From ZC4RG30 sp039932715 (GTDB lineage Bacteria > Pseudomonadota > Gammaproteobacteria > Steroidobacterales > Steroidobacteraceae), in the NCBI GenBank assembly GCA_039932715.1, contig JBDTPN010000002.1, forward strand, positions 62,001-126,000: a stretch of DNA of 64,000 bases, written 5' to 3'. A program made the translations under genes and the position numbers. The notes beneath the pieces are model-generated. The model was not told where the DNA came from. It worked only from the letters and a program-made list of their open reading frames with translations, and did not search any database. Numbering within the stretch: position 1 is the first letter of the stretch; each line of letters opens with the position of its first letter. Below are positions 53,371 to 62,005 of this stretch, piece after piece.

Positions 53371-54360
53371 ATGGCGTTGACATTTCGCAAGCTCGAAGTA
53401 TTTGTCACGGTGGCGCAGGACGGAAATTTTCGCCGCGCGGCCGAACGACTCAATATCAGCCAGCCTTCAGTCAGCGCCCAGGTCAAATCCGTGGAGCGAT
53501 ACCTGGGGTATCCCCTTTTCGACAGGCGGCGCGGGGCGACATCGCTTTTGTCAGTTGAGGGGCAGGCCTTTCTTGAACGCGCCAGGGAGTTGGTGCACGC
53601 GCAGTCGGCATTGGCGGCGAGCCGCCCAAAGCTGTCGCGACCGCCCCGCTATCACCTGCGCATCACCGTCGGTCCACTGCTTCTGGAACGTCTGATCAAG
53701 CCTGTCATCGGCAAATTCCAGGCGCGCCATCCACAAATTGACCTCGAATTCGTGTCATTCAATCCGACGCTGGCCGGTTCCGAAGTGCTGCAGCGCGGGG
53801 ACATCGACATCCTCCTGTTCACCGGTGGGCCTGAGCCGGCGCAGGAAGGTTCCAATGTAGTGACAGAAGTGCTGTCGCGCGTGAACTGCTCGCTGTATGG
53901 CGTGCCCGCGCTGGTGCGTCCGGTGCTGCGTGGAGATGTAAGTCTTGCCGATCTTCCCTATCTGCTGCTGCCGGATCATTTCCGTTTCACGCAATGGACG
54001 CTGGAGCAACTTGCGCGGCATGGCATACATCCCACCCACATCATGGGCCGCCCGCCACTGATGGACGTGCTGCTGCAGATGGTTCTGGCAGGCTCAGGCG
54101 TTGCCATGTTTTATGACCTGGAGGTCGAGGAGCACCGGCGCGCTGGCCGGGTATTGCCCTTCGGGCCCAGGCTGGACCCGGCGTACCGAATGCTGATGCT
54201 GGGGCCCCGGGCTCGCACTGAGGCGGCGGCTCCAGTGCTCAGATTCCTGCGCGAAGTCGCTCAACCGGAGAAGATTGCTGCGACGCAGCACACGCCTCGT
54301 CGACGCGTGCGAGCCGCTGCAGCTGTGACCGAGACCGCCGTACTGCCGGCAATTGTGTGA
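53371..54360 (+). CDS. LysR-family transcriptional regulator
   Basis: This is a 329-residue activator/repressor with an N-terminal winged helix (FRKLEVFVTVAQDGNFRRAA, then LNISQPSVSAQVKSVERYLG) and a two-lobe effector domain. AAGGGGGG precedes the ATG at 53371. The 30-residue tail is Arg/Ala-rich and lies beyond the family fold. Its targets are unknown; the divergent TetR gene or the downstream ald operon are candidates by position. Confidence 0.93.
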   Translation: MALTFRKLEVFVTVAQDGNFRRAAERLNISQPSVSAQVKSVERYLGYPLFDRRRGATSLLSVEGQAFLERARELVHAQSALAASRPKLSRPPRYHLRITVGPLLLERLIKPVIGKFQARHPQIDLEFVSFNPTLAGSEVLQRGDIDILLFTGGPEPAQEGSNVVTEVLSRVNCSLYGVPALVRPVLRGDVSLADLPYLLLPDHFRFTQWTLEQLARHGIHPTHIMGRPPLMDVLLQMVLAGSGVAMFYDLEVEEHRRAGRVLPFGPRLDPAYRMLMLGPRARTEAAAPVLRFLREVAQPEKIAATQHTPRRRVRAAAAVTETAVLPAIV

Positions 54361-54409
54361 ATCGTGACATCAATTTGTCATTAACCGGCGCAGGCGGAGG
54401 TGTAAGATA

Positions 54410-54518
54410 ACGACTCGAGCCTGGAGCGATTTATCGCGCCAGCGTCTCGATAGTCGTGGAACAAGACCCCCCGTTTCCACGTTATATTTTAGCCCCGTCT
54501 CTGACGGGGCTTTTTTTT
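54410..54518 (+). ncRNA. Structured small RNA or ald leader (candidate)
   Basis: Between the LysR gene and ald the DNA folds into three consecutive elements. Stem 1 (54410-54457) pairs ACGACT-CGAG with CTCG-AT-AGTCGT and extends as CTGG, GCGA, loop TTTA, TCGC, CCAG. Stem 2 pairs CGTGGAA (54455-54461) with TTCCACG (54475-54481). An intrinsic terminator ends the region at 54518. Stem 2 shares CGT with stem 1, so the two compete. CCCCGT (54469-54474) can also pair with ACGGGG (54504-54509) and so would block the terminator. This looks like an attenuator leader of ald or a separate small RNA. It matches no RNA family I know. Confidence 0.5.
54492..54518 (+). terminator. Rho-independent terminator
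   Basis: GCCCCGTC (54492-54499) and GACGGGGC (54503-54510) form a perfect 8-bp stem with a 3-base loop, followed by eight T residues. It ends transcription 54 bp before the ald ATG, either of the LysR gene or of the structured RNA. Confidence 0.92.
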
Positions 54519-54572
54519 GTCCGTCAAGTCCGGCACGCGCCGTCTCGTTATTCCTGAGGCAAGGAGCAGCCC

Positions 54573-55670
54573 ATGCGCATCGCAGTTCCACGCGAGATCA
54601 AGAACCGTGAATACCGGGTGGCACTGACGCCGGCGGGTGTGCGCGAACTGGTGGCGACTGGTCATGATGTGCAGGTGCAGTCGTCAGCAGGGGAAGGCGC
54701 GGGCTTTGCGGATTCCGCGTACATCAACGCAGGGGCCACGATGGTGAGCGATGTTGGTGCGTTGTTCGCGCGGGCCGAACTCATCGTGAAGGTCAAGGAG
54801 CCGCAGGCCGAGGAATGTCGCAGGCTCGGCGCCGGACAGGCGCTGTTCACTTACCTGCACCTCGCGGCAGATCGCACGCAGGCAGAACTGTTGATGCGCT
54901 CAGGCGTCACCGCAATCGCGTACGAGACCATTACCGCGGCTGACGGCAGTCTGCCGTTGCTGGCACCCATGAGCGAGATCGCCGGGCGCATGTCGGTGCA
55001 GGTGGCCGCCAACTGCCTGCAGAAGTCCCAGGGTGGGTCAGGCCTGCTGCTGGGTGGAGTGCCAGGCGTGGCGCCATCGCGCCTGCTGGTGTTGGGCGGA
55101 GGTGTGGCAGGAAGCCACGCAGCACGCATGGCGCTGGGGTTGGGCGCCGATGTCACCGTGGTCGATCGATCCCTGCCGCGCCTGCGCCAGCTCACCGCGG
55201 AATTCGGGCTGGCGTTGAAAACGGAATATTCCACGCGCGATGCAGTGGAGCGGCTGGTCACGCATGCAGACGTGGTGATCGGTTCGGTGCTGATACCGGG
55301 AGCCGCTGCGCCGCGCCTGGTAACGCGTGCAATGGTGGCCGGCATGCAGCCGGGTTCGGTGCTGGTAGACATCGCCATCGACCAAGGCGGCTGCTTTGAA
55401 ACCAGCCATCCAACCACGCATGACGCGCCCAGCTACGTGGAGGAAGGCGTCGTGCATTACTGCGTCACCAACATGCCGGGCGCTGTGCCGCGTACGTCGA
55501 CGGCGGCACTGACGCATGCGACACTGCCATACGTGAAGGCGCTGGCCGACAAGGGCATTGTGGCGGCGCTTACCGGCGACCCCGGATTCAGGCGGGGCCT
55601 CAATATCGCTGATGGCGAGATCCGCAGCGAGCCGGTGGCCAGGGCGCTGGGGTTGCCACTGCGACCCTGA
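54573..55670 (+). CDS. ald: Alanine dehydrogenase
   Basis: The 365-residue enzyme deaminates L-alanine to pyruvate with NAD+, or the reverse, in the cytoplasm. Signature regions are VPREIKNREYRVALTPAG at the start, the KVKEPQAEE segment with a catalytic Lys, and the NAD site LVLGGGVAGSHAARMALGLGA. AAGGAG precedes the ATG. It sits behind the terminator at 54492-54518, which suggests control by read-through. The next gene starts 20 bp later. Confidence 0.95.
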   Translation: MRIAVPREIKNREYRVALTPAGVRELVATGHDVQVQSSAGEGAGFADSAYINAGATMVSDVGALFARAELIVKVKEPQAEECRRLGAGQALFTYLHLAADRTQAELLMRSGVTAIAYETITAADGSLPLLAPMSEIAGRMSVQVAANCLQKSQGGSGLLLGGVPGVAPSRLLVLGGGVAGSHAARMALGLGADVTVVDRSLPRLRQLTAEFGLALKTEYSTRDAVERLVTHADVVIGSVLIPGAAAPRLVTRAMVAGMQPGSVLVDIAIDQGGCFETSHPTTHDAPSYVEEGVVHYCVTNMPGAVPRTSTAALTHATLPYVKALADKGIVAALTGDPGFRRGLNIADGEIRSEPVARALGLPLRP

Positions 55671-55690
55671 AAATCTGTGCAGGAGGGGGA

Positions 55691-56080
55691 ATGTCGCGTA
55701 CACCGCAGGAACAGCGCAATCTTGATTTCGTGATGGAGATGTATCACGTGGTGCTGATGCCCATGGATTCGTCAAAGGTTGATAGCTATATTTCGCCGGA
55801 CTACATCCAGCACAGCTCCATGGCCCCGCCGGGCCGCGAACCGCTCAAGCATTTCCTCGACCGCATCAAGCGGGAATCCCCTGACGCGAAGCAATACATC
55901 AAGCGCACCTTCGTCGATGGCGAACACGTGGCCGTGCACCTGCATGTGGTTCGATTTGCTGGCGATCCGGGGCTTGCAGTGGTGGACATGTTCCGCACCG
56001 ACGGCAAGATGATCCTCGAGCACTGGGAAGTGGTCATGGATGTGCCGGTCAATCCCATCAATACCAACTCGCTGTTCTGA
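55691..56080 (+). CDS. SnoaL-like (predicted aldol-condensation-type) protein
   Basis: This is a 129-residue protein of the SnoaL-like group: NLDFVMEMYHVVLM, then a YISPDYIQHSSMAPPGREPLKHFLDRI segment, and HLHVVRFAGDPGLAVVDMFRTDGKMILEHWEV. Conserved members are commonly annotated as polyketide-cyclase-like but their reaction is unproved. AGGAGGGGG precedes the ATG. It is two bases before the SDR gene. Confidence 0.87.
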   Translation: MSRTPQEQRNLDFVMEMYHVVLMPMDSSKVDSYISPDYIQHSSMAPPGREPLKHFLDRIKRESPDAKQYIKRTFVDGEHVAVHLHVVRFAGDPGLAVVDMFRTDGKMILEHWEVVMDVPVNPINTNSLF

Positions 56081-56082
56081 GC

Positions 56083-56832
56083 ATGCGCTTCACGGACAAG
56101 GTGGTTGTCGTCATCGGCGGCAACAGCGGCATCGGTCGCGCCTCGGCAGTTGCATTCGCGGCTGAAGGTGCGCGCGTCGTGATTACCGGTCGCGATCAGA
56201 AAACCCTCGACCAGGTAGCTGAGGAAGTGGGGGCGGGAACCCTGGCCATCCGTTCTGACATCGCGGATGTGACCAGCATCGACGCTGCGATGAATGCGGT
56301 GCGCGATCGGCACGGACGCATCGACGTGCTGTTCGTCAACGCCGGTGTTGGCACTTTTGCGCATGTGCCGGAAGTCACCCCGCAACTGTGGGATGAAGTG
56401 CATGCCGTCAACCTGCGCGGCAGCTTCTTCGCCGCACAGAAGGCTTTGCCACTGATGGGTCGCGGCGGCGCGATTGTGTTTACCGGTTCCATCGGCAGTG
56501 TGCTGGCGGTGCCGGGCAATGTGATTTATGCCGCCACCAAGGCCGGGTTGCGCGCGGTGGCGCGCATCTTCGCTACCGAGCTGGTGGGCAAGGGAATCCG
56601 CGTCAACATGGTGAGCCCGGGTCCCACCGAAACCCCCATCATCAATCGCAATATCGGCATGGACGCGGCGGCAGTGGACGCGCTGCGCCAGGCCATGGTT
56701 GCCGCCACCCCCATGCACCGGATGGGAGAACCACAGGAAATCGCGCGGGCCGTACTGTTCCTTGCTTCCGACGAAGCCAGCTTCATCACCGGGGTTGACC
56801 TGTTCGTCGATGGCGGCGTGGTCGGGCTTTAG
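56083..56832 (+). CDS. SDR-family oxidoreductase
   Basis: This classical SDR has 249 residues: IGGNSGIGRA for cofactor binding, FVNAGVG, a serine region (IVFTGSIGSVLAVPGN) and YAATKAG. It is tightly packed between the SnoaL-like gene and glnE, with 2-bp gaps on both sides, so it appears to be transcribed with ald and glnE. The substrate is unknown. Confidence 0.93.
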   Translation: MRFTDKVVVVIGGNSGIGRASAVAFAAEGARVVITGRDQKTLDQVAEEVGAGTLAIRSDIADVTSIDAAMNAVRDRHGRIDVLFVNAGVGTFAHVPEVTPQLWDEVHAVNLRGSFFAAQKALPLMGRGGAIVFTGSIGSVLAVPGNVIYAATKAGLRAVARIFATELVGKGIRVNMVSPGPTETPIINRNIGMDAAAVDALRQAMVAATPMHRMGEPQEIARAVLFLASDEASFITGVDLFVDGGVVGL

Positions 56833-56834
56833 CG

Positions 56835-59714
56835 TTGAGCCGCAGCGGGGAGTTGCTCGATGCGCGCCTTGCGCAGGTGCAGGAGCTTGCGCCGCAGACC
56901 TGGCAGCGCGTCGCAGCTGATGCACGGCTGCAGGCGCAGTGCCAGGCTGTGTTGCTGGGCAGTGATTTTGTCCAGCGGTCACTGATCCAGGATGACCAGT
57001 TGCTGGCCGCGTTGGTGGATGCAGCAAGGCTGCAGCAGCCAACCGGGCTGCCTGAATACATTGCCCTGCTGGATGCCGTCGCGACCCAGTGCGGGCTTGA
57101 TGAAACACGCTATGCGAATGCGCTTCGCGCCCTGCGCCGGCGCGAGATGGTGCGCATTGCCTGGCGCGACATCAGCGGCATGGCCTCGTTGCACGCGACC
57201 TTGCGCGAGACTTCCTGGCTGGCCGAGGCGGTAATCGCCGGGGCCACGCGCTTTTCCGAGCAGTGCCTGGTGCAGCGGCACGGCGCGTTGCCTGCGCAGA
57301 ATTCCGGACTGGTGGTGCTGGGCATGGGAAAGCTGGGAGGAGGCGAGCTCAATTTCTCATCCGACGTCGACCTGGTGTTTCTGTTTCCTGAAGGTGGCAT
57401 GACGACCGGCGCGGCACCGGTGGAACTGGAGGAGTTCTACACCCGACAGGGCCGCATGCTGATCCGGCTGCTGGATGCGGTGACCGATACGGGCTTCGTG
57501 TTCCGCGTGGACATGCGGCTGCGACCTTTTGGCGACAGCGGCCCGCTGGTGGCCAGCTTTGCATTCTTCGAGGATTACCTGCAGGCCCATGGCCGCGACT
57601 GGGAACGCTACGCATACATCAAGGCGCGGGCGGTGTCCGGGGCCGAGGCATTCGCGGCCGAACGTGAGTCGGTGCTGCGCCCATTTGTCTATCGTCGCTA
57701 CCTGGACTTCGGCGTATTCGATGCGCTGCGCGAGATGAAGGGACTGATCAGTCGTGACGTGGCGCGACGCGAGATGGCGGACAACATCAAGCTGGGCCCG
57801 GGCGGCATTCGCGAAATCGAGTTTATCGTGCAGGCATTCCAGCTGGTGCGCGGGGGGCAGGATGGGGCGCTGCGCGCGCCTTCATTGCTGACCGTGCTGC
57901 CGCGATTGTCGGGTGCCAAGCTTTTGCCCGCGGATGCGGTGGCCGAGCTGGGCGCGGCCTACGACTTCTTGCGGCAGCTGGAAAACCGCACCCAGATGCT
58001 GGGCGACCAGCAGACGCACACGCTGCCGGACGATGCGCAGTCACGCCAGCGCATCGCACTGTCCATGGGTTTCGCCACCGTTCCTGAAATGGAGCAGGAA
58101 TTTGCGCGACACCGCGCCATTGTCGCCGGACATTTCGCCGGCCTGTTCGCCGATGGCGACAACAATGGCAGGCAGGCGCGCAAGCTGGACCTGGCCGCGT
58201 TGTGGGAACCGGCCTTGGGCGAGGCGGCAACCGGGGAGGCGGCACTGGACAACGGCGTCATGCGCCAGCAGCTGGACGCATTGTGTGACGACGCACCGAA
58301 GATGATCGAACAGCTGGTGGCGCTGCGTGATTCGGGACGCATGCGACGCATGGATGAGCCAGGTCGCAAGCGACTCAAGTTGTTACTGGAACTGTTGATC
58401 GGCGAGCACGGCGTGGGCCGCCATCCCGAGACTTGGCGGCGCCTGGTCACGGTGATCGAGGCCATCGGCCAACGCTCGGCATATTTCTCGTTGCTGGTGG
58501 AGAACCGCAAGGCGCGTGAACGCTGGGTGGCCATCTGCAGTGAAGGGGATTTCCTGGCGGCGCAGCTGGCCCGCAACCCCGCATTGCTCGACGAGCTCAT
58601 CGATGAGCGTTGGCTGGAGGCATTGCCGTCGCGCGCCGAGCTGCAGGAAGAACTGGTGCATCGGCTATCGGATGTGGCGGCGGATGACACGGAGCGCGAA
58701 GTGGAGGCGCTGTGCCGCTTCAAGCAGGCGGCGGTGTTTCGCGTCGCGCTGGCGGACCTTTCGGGTCGATTGCCGCTGATGTCCGTCAGTGACCGGCTGA
58801 CCGAGATCGCTGAGCTGATCGTCGCGCGTACGCTGGATCTGGCGTGGCGGCAGATGATCGACCAGTTTGGCGCGCCCGGTTGCGAGGTCGATGGCAAGCG
58901 CCGCAAGGTGCGCGTAGCGGCGCTGGGCTACGGCAAGCTGGGTGGATTCGAGCTGGGTTATGCATCCGACCTCGACCTGGTGTTCCTGCACGATTCGACT
59001 GGCGAAGGGCAGGAAACAGATCGCGCCGCGCCGGTGGACAACCAGGTGTTCTTCCTGCGCTTCGCCCAGCGCCTGATCCACCTGCTGACAATGCACTCGG
59101 GCGCGGGCCGGCTGTACGAGGTGGACGTGCGGCTGCGACCCTCAGGCAAGGGAGGATTCCTGGTGACCAGCATCGAAGCCTTCCGGCGCTACCAGTTCGA
59201 GGAGGCCTGGACCTGGGAACACCAGGCATTGCTGCATGCACGGGCCGTGGCTGGCAACGCGGGTTTGATGACGCGCATCGAAGCGGTGCGCATTGACGTA
59301 CTGCGCAACGCGGTGCGCCGCGACGACCTGCGCGAACGCGTGGCTGAAATGCGCGAGCGCATGCGCCGCGAGCTGTCAGCGGCGCAGCCTGGAGAGTTTG
59401 ATCTCAAGCAGGATCGGGGCGGTATTGCCGATATCGAGTTCCTGGCACAGTACTGGGCGCTGCGCTGGGCCAAGGAATTCCCGCCCCTGGTGCACTTTTC
59501 CGACACCATCCGCCAGCTGGAATCCGTGGCGTCTGCAGCGCTGGTGCCGCAGGAACAGGTGGACCAGCTGGTGCAGGCGTACCAGATGTATCGCGCGTTG
59601 TCGCACCGGCGCTCGCTCGAAGGGTTGTCCGGCGCAGTGGCTGCCGGCGATCTGCTTGCCCAGCGCGGGGCTGTGACTGCGATCTGGAGCACCTGGATGA
59701 GCCAGCCCGTATAA
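56835..59714 (+). CDS. glnE: Bifunctional glutamine synthetase adenylyltransferase/deadenylase
   Basis: The 959-residue protein adds and removes AMP on glutamine synthetase according to nitrogen status. It has two copies of the nucleotidyltransferase core: GMGKLGGGELNFSSDVDLVF near residue 160 and GYGKLGGFELGYASDLDLVF near 700. The length fits the family. The start is inferred as TTG at 56835, two bases after the SDR stop, since no ATG gives a full N-terminus. Its stop overlaps the next ATG (TAATG). Confidence 0.95.
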   Translation: MSRSGELLDARLAQVQELAPQTWQRVAADARLQAQCQAVLLGSDFVQRSLIQDDQLLAALVDAARLQQPTGLPEYIALLDAVATQCGLDETRYANALRALRRREMVRIAWRDISGMASLHATLRETSWLAEAVIAGATRFSEQCLVQRHGALPAQNSGLVVLGMGKLGGGELNFSSDVDLVFLFPEGGMTTGAAPVELEEFYTRQGRMLIRLLDAVTDTGFVFRVDMRLRPFGDSGPLVASFAFFEDYLQAHGRDWERYAYIKARAVSGAEAFAAERESVLRPFVYRRYLDFGVFDALREMKGLISRDVARREMADNIKLGPGGIREIEFIVQAFQLVRGGQDGALRAPSLLTVLPRLSGAKLLPADAVAELGAAYDFLRQLENRTQMLGDQQTHTLPDDAQSRQRIALSMGFATVPEMEQEFARHRAIVAGHFAGLFADGDNNGRQARKLDLAALWEPALGEAATGEAALDNGVMRQQLDALCDDAPKMIEQLVALRDSGRMRRMDEPGRKRLKLLLELLIGEHGVGRHPETWRRLVTVIEAIGQRSAYFSLLVENRKARERWVAICSEGDFLAAQLARNPALLDELIDERWLEALPSRAELQEELVHRLSDVAADDTEREVEALCRFKQAAVFRVALADLSGRLPLMSVSDRLTEIAELIVARTLDLAWRQMIDQFGAPGCEVDGKRRKVRVAALGYGKLGGFELGYASDLDLVFLHDSTGEGQETDRAAPVDNQVFFLRFAQRLIHLLTMHSGAGRLYEVDVRLRPSGKGGFLVTSIEAFRRYQFEEAWTWEHQALLHARAVAGNAGLMTRIEAVRIDVLRNAVRRDDLRERVAEMRERMRRELSAAQPGEFDLKQDRGGIADIEFLAQYWALRWAKEFPPLVHFSDTIRQLESVASAALVPQEQVDQLVQAYQMYRALSHRRSLEGLSGAVAAGDLLAQRGAVTAIWSTWMSQPV

Positions 59715-59917
59715 TGGCGGCCATGTCCACACCTGCGCCCCAGATGCCGGCAAATGCCGCACAGAGTTACGAAGTCGGAATGTCGGACCTGCCGCTGTCC
59801 TGTCCCTTGCCGTCGATGACGCTGTGGAACTCTCACCCACGCGTTTACCTGGCTATCGAGGAAACCGGCAGCGCCAAGTGTCCCTATTGCGGCGCTGAAT
59901 TCACGCTTCGACGCTGA
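59714..59917 (+). CDS. zf-CHCC zinc-finger protein
   Basis: This is a 67-residue protein with a CHCC-type zinc site seen as SHPRVYLAI and CPYCGAEFTL, related to the NDUFS6-like finger. Such proteins are often encoded next to LPS-core or amino-acid genes in Gammaproteobacteria; function unknown. ATG 59714 overlaps the glnE stop; ATG 59723 is also possible. Confidence 0.88.
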   Translation: MAAMSTPAPQMPANAAQSYEVGMSDLPLSCPLPSMTLWNSHPRVYLAIEETGSAKCPYCGAEFTLRR

Positions 59918-59932
59918 CGTGAGCAGTCCCTA

Positions 59933-60694
59933 GTGGATCCACTCCTGGGGGATGAGTCGCCTGCTCCTGAACCGATCAAGGTATTGCGCACTGCAACCCG
60001 CGGCTCCGCCGGCCAGGGCGCGCTGCTGGTGAACCCCGAAGCCGGTGTCGAAGTGGACCCATCCTGGTTCGATCCCGCGCAGTGGGCGGCAGGCAATGCG
60101 TTGGTGGGCGAGGCGCGCGGCCGTGGAAAAGCACAGGTGTTCGAACATTCCGGAAGGCGCTTTGTGCTGCGGCATTACCGGCGCGGCGGTCTTGTTGCGC
60201 GCGTCAGCGCAGATCGTTACCTGTGGATGGGCGAGGATCGCACGCGTCCGGTGCGCGAACTCAAACTCAACCTGCGCATGCATGCGGCAGGATTGCCGGT
60301 GCCGCTACCCGTGGCGGCACGATTCGAACGCCAGGGCTTCAGTTACAGCGGTGACCTGATCACCGAACTGTTGCCTGACACCCAGACACTTGCGCAGCGC
60401 CTGGACGAGGGGGAAGTGGGTCTGTCGACCTGGGCGGCAATAGGTCGGTGCCTGCGCCGTTTCCAGGCATATGGCCTGTACCACTCTGACCTCAATGCGC
60501 ACAACATCCTGCTGCGCGCTGCGGACGAGGTGTTCCTCATCGATTTCGACAACGGTCGGCGTCGCACGCCGGGATTGTGGGTGGATGCAAACCTTGCACG
60601 TCTGCGCCGCTCCCTGGACAAGCTCGAGGACCCACGACCACAGCGGCGCTTTGATGACGCCCAATGGCAGTGCCTGCTGGCGGCTTGTTTGTAG
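59933..60694 (+). CDS. kdkA: 3-deoxy-D-manno-octulosonic acid (Kdo) kinase
   Basis: The 253-residue kinase phosphorylates the Kdo residue of Kdo-lipid IVA, the first step that decorates the LPS core in species with a single Kdo. Kinase motifs are visible: a Lys/Arg-rich FVLRHYRRGG, the catalytic HSDLNAHNILL and the metal-binding LIDFDNGRRR. The start is GTG at 59933. It stands 4 bp before waaA, which makes its acceptor. Confidence 0.92.
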   Translation: MDPLLGDESPAPEPIKVLRTATRGSAGQGALLVNPEAGVEVDPSWFDPAQWAAGNALVGEARGRGKAQVFEHSGRRFVLRHYRRGGLVARVSADRYLWMGEDRTRPVRELKLNLRMHAAGLPVPLPVAARFERQGFSYSGDLITELLPDTQTLAQRLDEGEVGLSTWAAIGRCLRRFQAYGLYHSDLNAHNILLRAADEVFLIDFDNGRRRTPGLWVDANLARLRRSLDKLEDPRPQRRFDDAQWQCLLAACL

Positions 60695-60698
60695 CCGC

Positions 60699-61985
60699 AT
60701 GGGGCGACTGCTCTATACCCTGCTGCTTACACTGCTGTTGCCCCTGGTGAGCATCTGGATGAAGTGGCGCGGCTGGCGCAATCCCGCGCATCGCGGCAGC
60801 CTCAGGCAAAGATTGGCACTGGGCCTGCAGCAACGTGGCGATCGCCCGCTCTGGTTGCATGCTGCCTCCGTCGGAGAAGTGCAGTCGCTTGCGGGTCTGG
60901 TAAGGCTGCTGTTGCGTGAACAGCCTTCACAGCCGCTGGTGATCACGGTCGGATCACCGACGGGAGTGGCGCGCGCCGCGGCGCTGTTTGCAGAATCGCC
61001 GCATGTGGCAGTGTCATTGGCGCCGTTTGACCTGCCGGGTGTGGCGCGGCGCTTTCTTGCCGCCAATCGCCCGCGGTACGGTGCCATCGTTGAAACAGAG
61101 ATCTGGCCCAACATGATTGCTGTGGCCACACGTTGCGGCGTGCCGCTGTCGATGGTCAGCGCGCGGGTGTCGCAACGATCCACTACGCGCTACCTGCGTT
61201 ATGCGCCGGGGCTGGTGCGTCGCACGCTGGTGAAGTTCCGCAATATCGGCGCGCAGAGCGAAGCGGATCGACAGCGCTTCATCCAGCTGGGCGCTGATCC
61301 GTCACGTCTGCAGGTCATCGGCAACCTCAAGTTTGATTTTCCCCTGCCGCAAGGGATTGCACAAAAGGGAATGGATCTTCGCGCGTGCTACGCGCCGCAT
61401 CGTCCCATGTGGGTGGCCGGCAGCACGCATCCAGGCGAAGAAGAAGTCTGTATTGCCGCGCAGCAGGATCTGGTGAAGAGGGCAGGGAGTGCCGCAACGG
61501 TGGCGCCGTTGCTGGTGCTTGCGCCCAGGCGCGCTGAACGATTCGATGAAGTTGCCTCCTGGCTCACCGGGCTGGGCATCAGCTTCGTGCGTTCCAGTCG
61601 TGCCGCTGACGGGCGCGGTGCACAGATGGAGGGGCAAGTGCTGCTGGTGGACACGCTGGGCGAGTTGCTGGCGTTTTACGCGGCCGGTGATGTGGCCTTC
61701 GTCGGTGGCAGCCTGGTCCCAGTGGGTGGCCACAACCTGCTGGAGCCTGCGGCACTGGGCAAGCCCACGGTCACCGGGCCGCACAGCTTCAATTCCCCCG
61801 AGGCGGCGCGCCTGCTCGAAGCCGCTGGTGGACTGACGCGAGTGACCGATGCCACAACGCTTGCTGATGCCATTCACGGGTTGCTGACCGACCCGGTGTC
61901 AGCAAAAGCACAGGGTCAACGTGCCGCAGCGGCGGTGGTGGCCAACCAGGGCGCGGCTGCGCGCGCCCTGGCCCTGCTAGCGTAG
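60699..61985 (+). CDS. waaA: 3-deoxy-D-manno-octulosonic acid transferase
   Basis: The 428-residue glycosyltransferase attaches Kdo to lipid IVA in LPS synthesis at the inner membrane. It has an N-terminal membrane-associated helix, LWLHAASVGEVQSL for the acceptor site, YGAIVETEIWPNM, and the CMP-Kdo site GSLVPVGGHNLLEPA. ATG 60699 lies just after kdkA. Paired with kdkA, it is probably monofunctional. It converges on the tolC gene. Confidence 0.95.
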   Translation: MGRLLYTLLLTLLLPLVSIWMKWRGWRNPAHRGSLRQRLALGLQQRGDRPLWLHAASVGEVQSLAGLVRLLLREQPSQPLVITVGSPTGVARAAALFAESPHVAVSLAPFDLPGVARRFLAANRPRYGAIVETEIWPNMIAVATRCGVPLSMVSARVSQRSTTRYLRYAPGLVRRTLVKFRNIGAQSEADRQRFIQLGADPSRLQVIGNLKFDFPLPQGIAQKGMDLRACYAPHRPMWVAGSTHPGEEEVCIAAQQDLVKRAGSAATVAPLLVLAPRRAERFDEVASWLTGLGISFVRSSRAADGRGAQMEGQVLLVDTLGELLAFYAAGDVAFVGGSLVPVGGHNLLEPAALGKPTVTGPHSFNSPEAARLLEAAGGLTRVTDATTLADAIHGLLTDPVSAKAQGQRAAAAVVANQGAAARALALLA

Positions 61986-62005
61986 TTGCCCGCGGGCTGC
62001 CTGGC

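Noticed and set aside
55801..57108. Leftward 435-aa open frame opposite the SnoaL-like and SDR genes
   Set aside because: It has no recognisable motif and is covered by three real rightward genes.
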